Below are positions 63,800 to 64,000 of a stretch of DNA of 64,000 bases, piece by piece. Each line of letters starts with the position of its first letter. Within the stretch, counting starts at the first letter, position 1. A model generated the notes under the pieces. It had not been told where the DNA came from, made no database searches, and saw only the letters and a list, made by a program, of their open reading frames with translations. This DNA is from Bactericera cockerelli (lineage: Eukaryota; Arthropoda; Insecta; Hemiptera; Triozidae), in the NCBI GenBank assembly GCA_024516035.1, contig CM044958.1:4482574-4546573 (forward strand), in the 5' to 3' direction. Made by a program: the position numbers and the translations under genes.

Positions 63800-64000
63800 G
63801 CATGATACTTCCTGTGAGTGAGAGAGAGAGAAGAGAGAATATTATTAAGGTGTGGAAGATGGAAAGGGAAGAATATTGCGAGAGAGAAAATATAGAAAGA
63901 GAATAAAAATAGAGGAAGAAATTGAAAGAAACAGAGAGTGGGTGAAAGAGGAAGATTGCAAGGAGGAAGAGAGAAAGACAGATAGAGAAGAAAGAGAGAG
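63800..64000. repeat. GA-rich low-complexity tract at the window end
   Basis: AGAGAGAG runs and GAAAGA-rich sequence; continues past the window edge. Confidence 0.85.

Overview
The window looks like AT-rich, repeat-dense nuclear DNA from an arthropod, most likely an insect. The evidence is non-LTR retrotransposon and transposase fragments, many tRNA- and 5S-rRNA-derived SINEs, Helitron, hAT, piggyBac-like and pogo/Tigger-like elements, and long simple-sequence tracts. The hairpin-ended ACTTTCC/ACTTCCG repeats and DUF7869-type protein fragments recall hemipteran (e.g. planthopper) genomes; this taxonomic guess is weak. I found no convincing host gene, exon set, rRNA gene, functional tRNA gene or CRISPR array, so this is intergenic or deep intronic sequence.

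Layout. 1-2 kb: 3' half of a LINE with reverse transcriptase and RNase H and a poly(A) tail. 2.7-5.7 kb: SINEs and a 25-bp purine-rich minisatellite. 5.9-7.4 kb: hAT transposase remnant beside a frameshifted retrotransposon C-terminus carrying a CCHC finger and nuclease-like motif. 7.4-10.5 kb: stacked SINEs, a Tigger-like element carrying a SINE, and a second LINE copy. 10.9-16.7 kb: two minus-strand DUF7869-type fragments, one split by a 979-bp foldback element, plus an 840-bp hAT element with perfect 8-bp target duplications. 17.5-20.3 kb: a second copy of the Tigger+SINE composite, a Helitron and a 20-bp tandem array. 20.7-32.2 kb: hairpin-ended repeats, SINEs, a Helitron, a LINE tail and a second nuclease-like fragment. 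33-44 kb: mostly unclassified DNA with SINEs, purine-rich arrays, a short-TIR element with 6-bp target duplications and a hAT MITE. 45-64 kb: 5S-derived SINEs, a 511-bp near-perfect palindrome, three TTAA-flanked piggyBac-like elements, a LINE tail, a 30-bp array, poly(C)/CT-rich and GA-rich tracts.

I named SINE families for this report by letter. A, tRNA-like, tail GGCGATATTATT. B, tRNA-like, about 150 bp. C, tRNA-like, ending CTTTGAGCATTAACCTCGCC. D, tRNA-like with a long body. E, 5S-rRNA-like head. F, tRNA-like with CACGAGGTATGAGTGGACC. K, tRNA-like with CTTTACCTTTACATCCATG (minus strand).

How the parts relate: nothing here forms a host pathway. The relationships are those of mobile DNA. 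D and E share one body under different polymerase III heads; elements sit inside one another with readable target duplications; non-autonomous elements are parasites of LINE, hAT, piggyBac and Helitron machineries whose active copies are not in this window.
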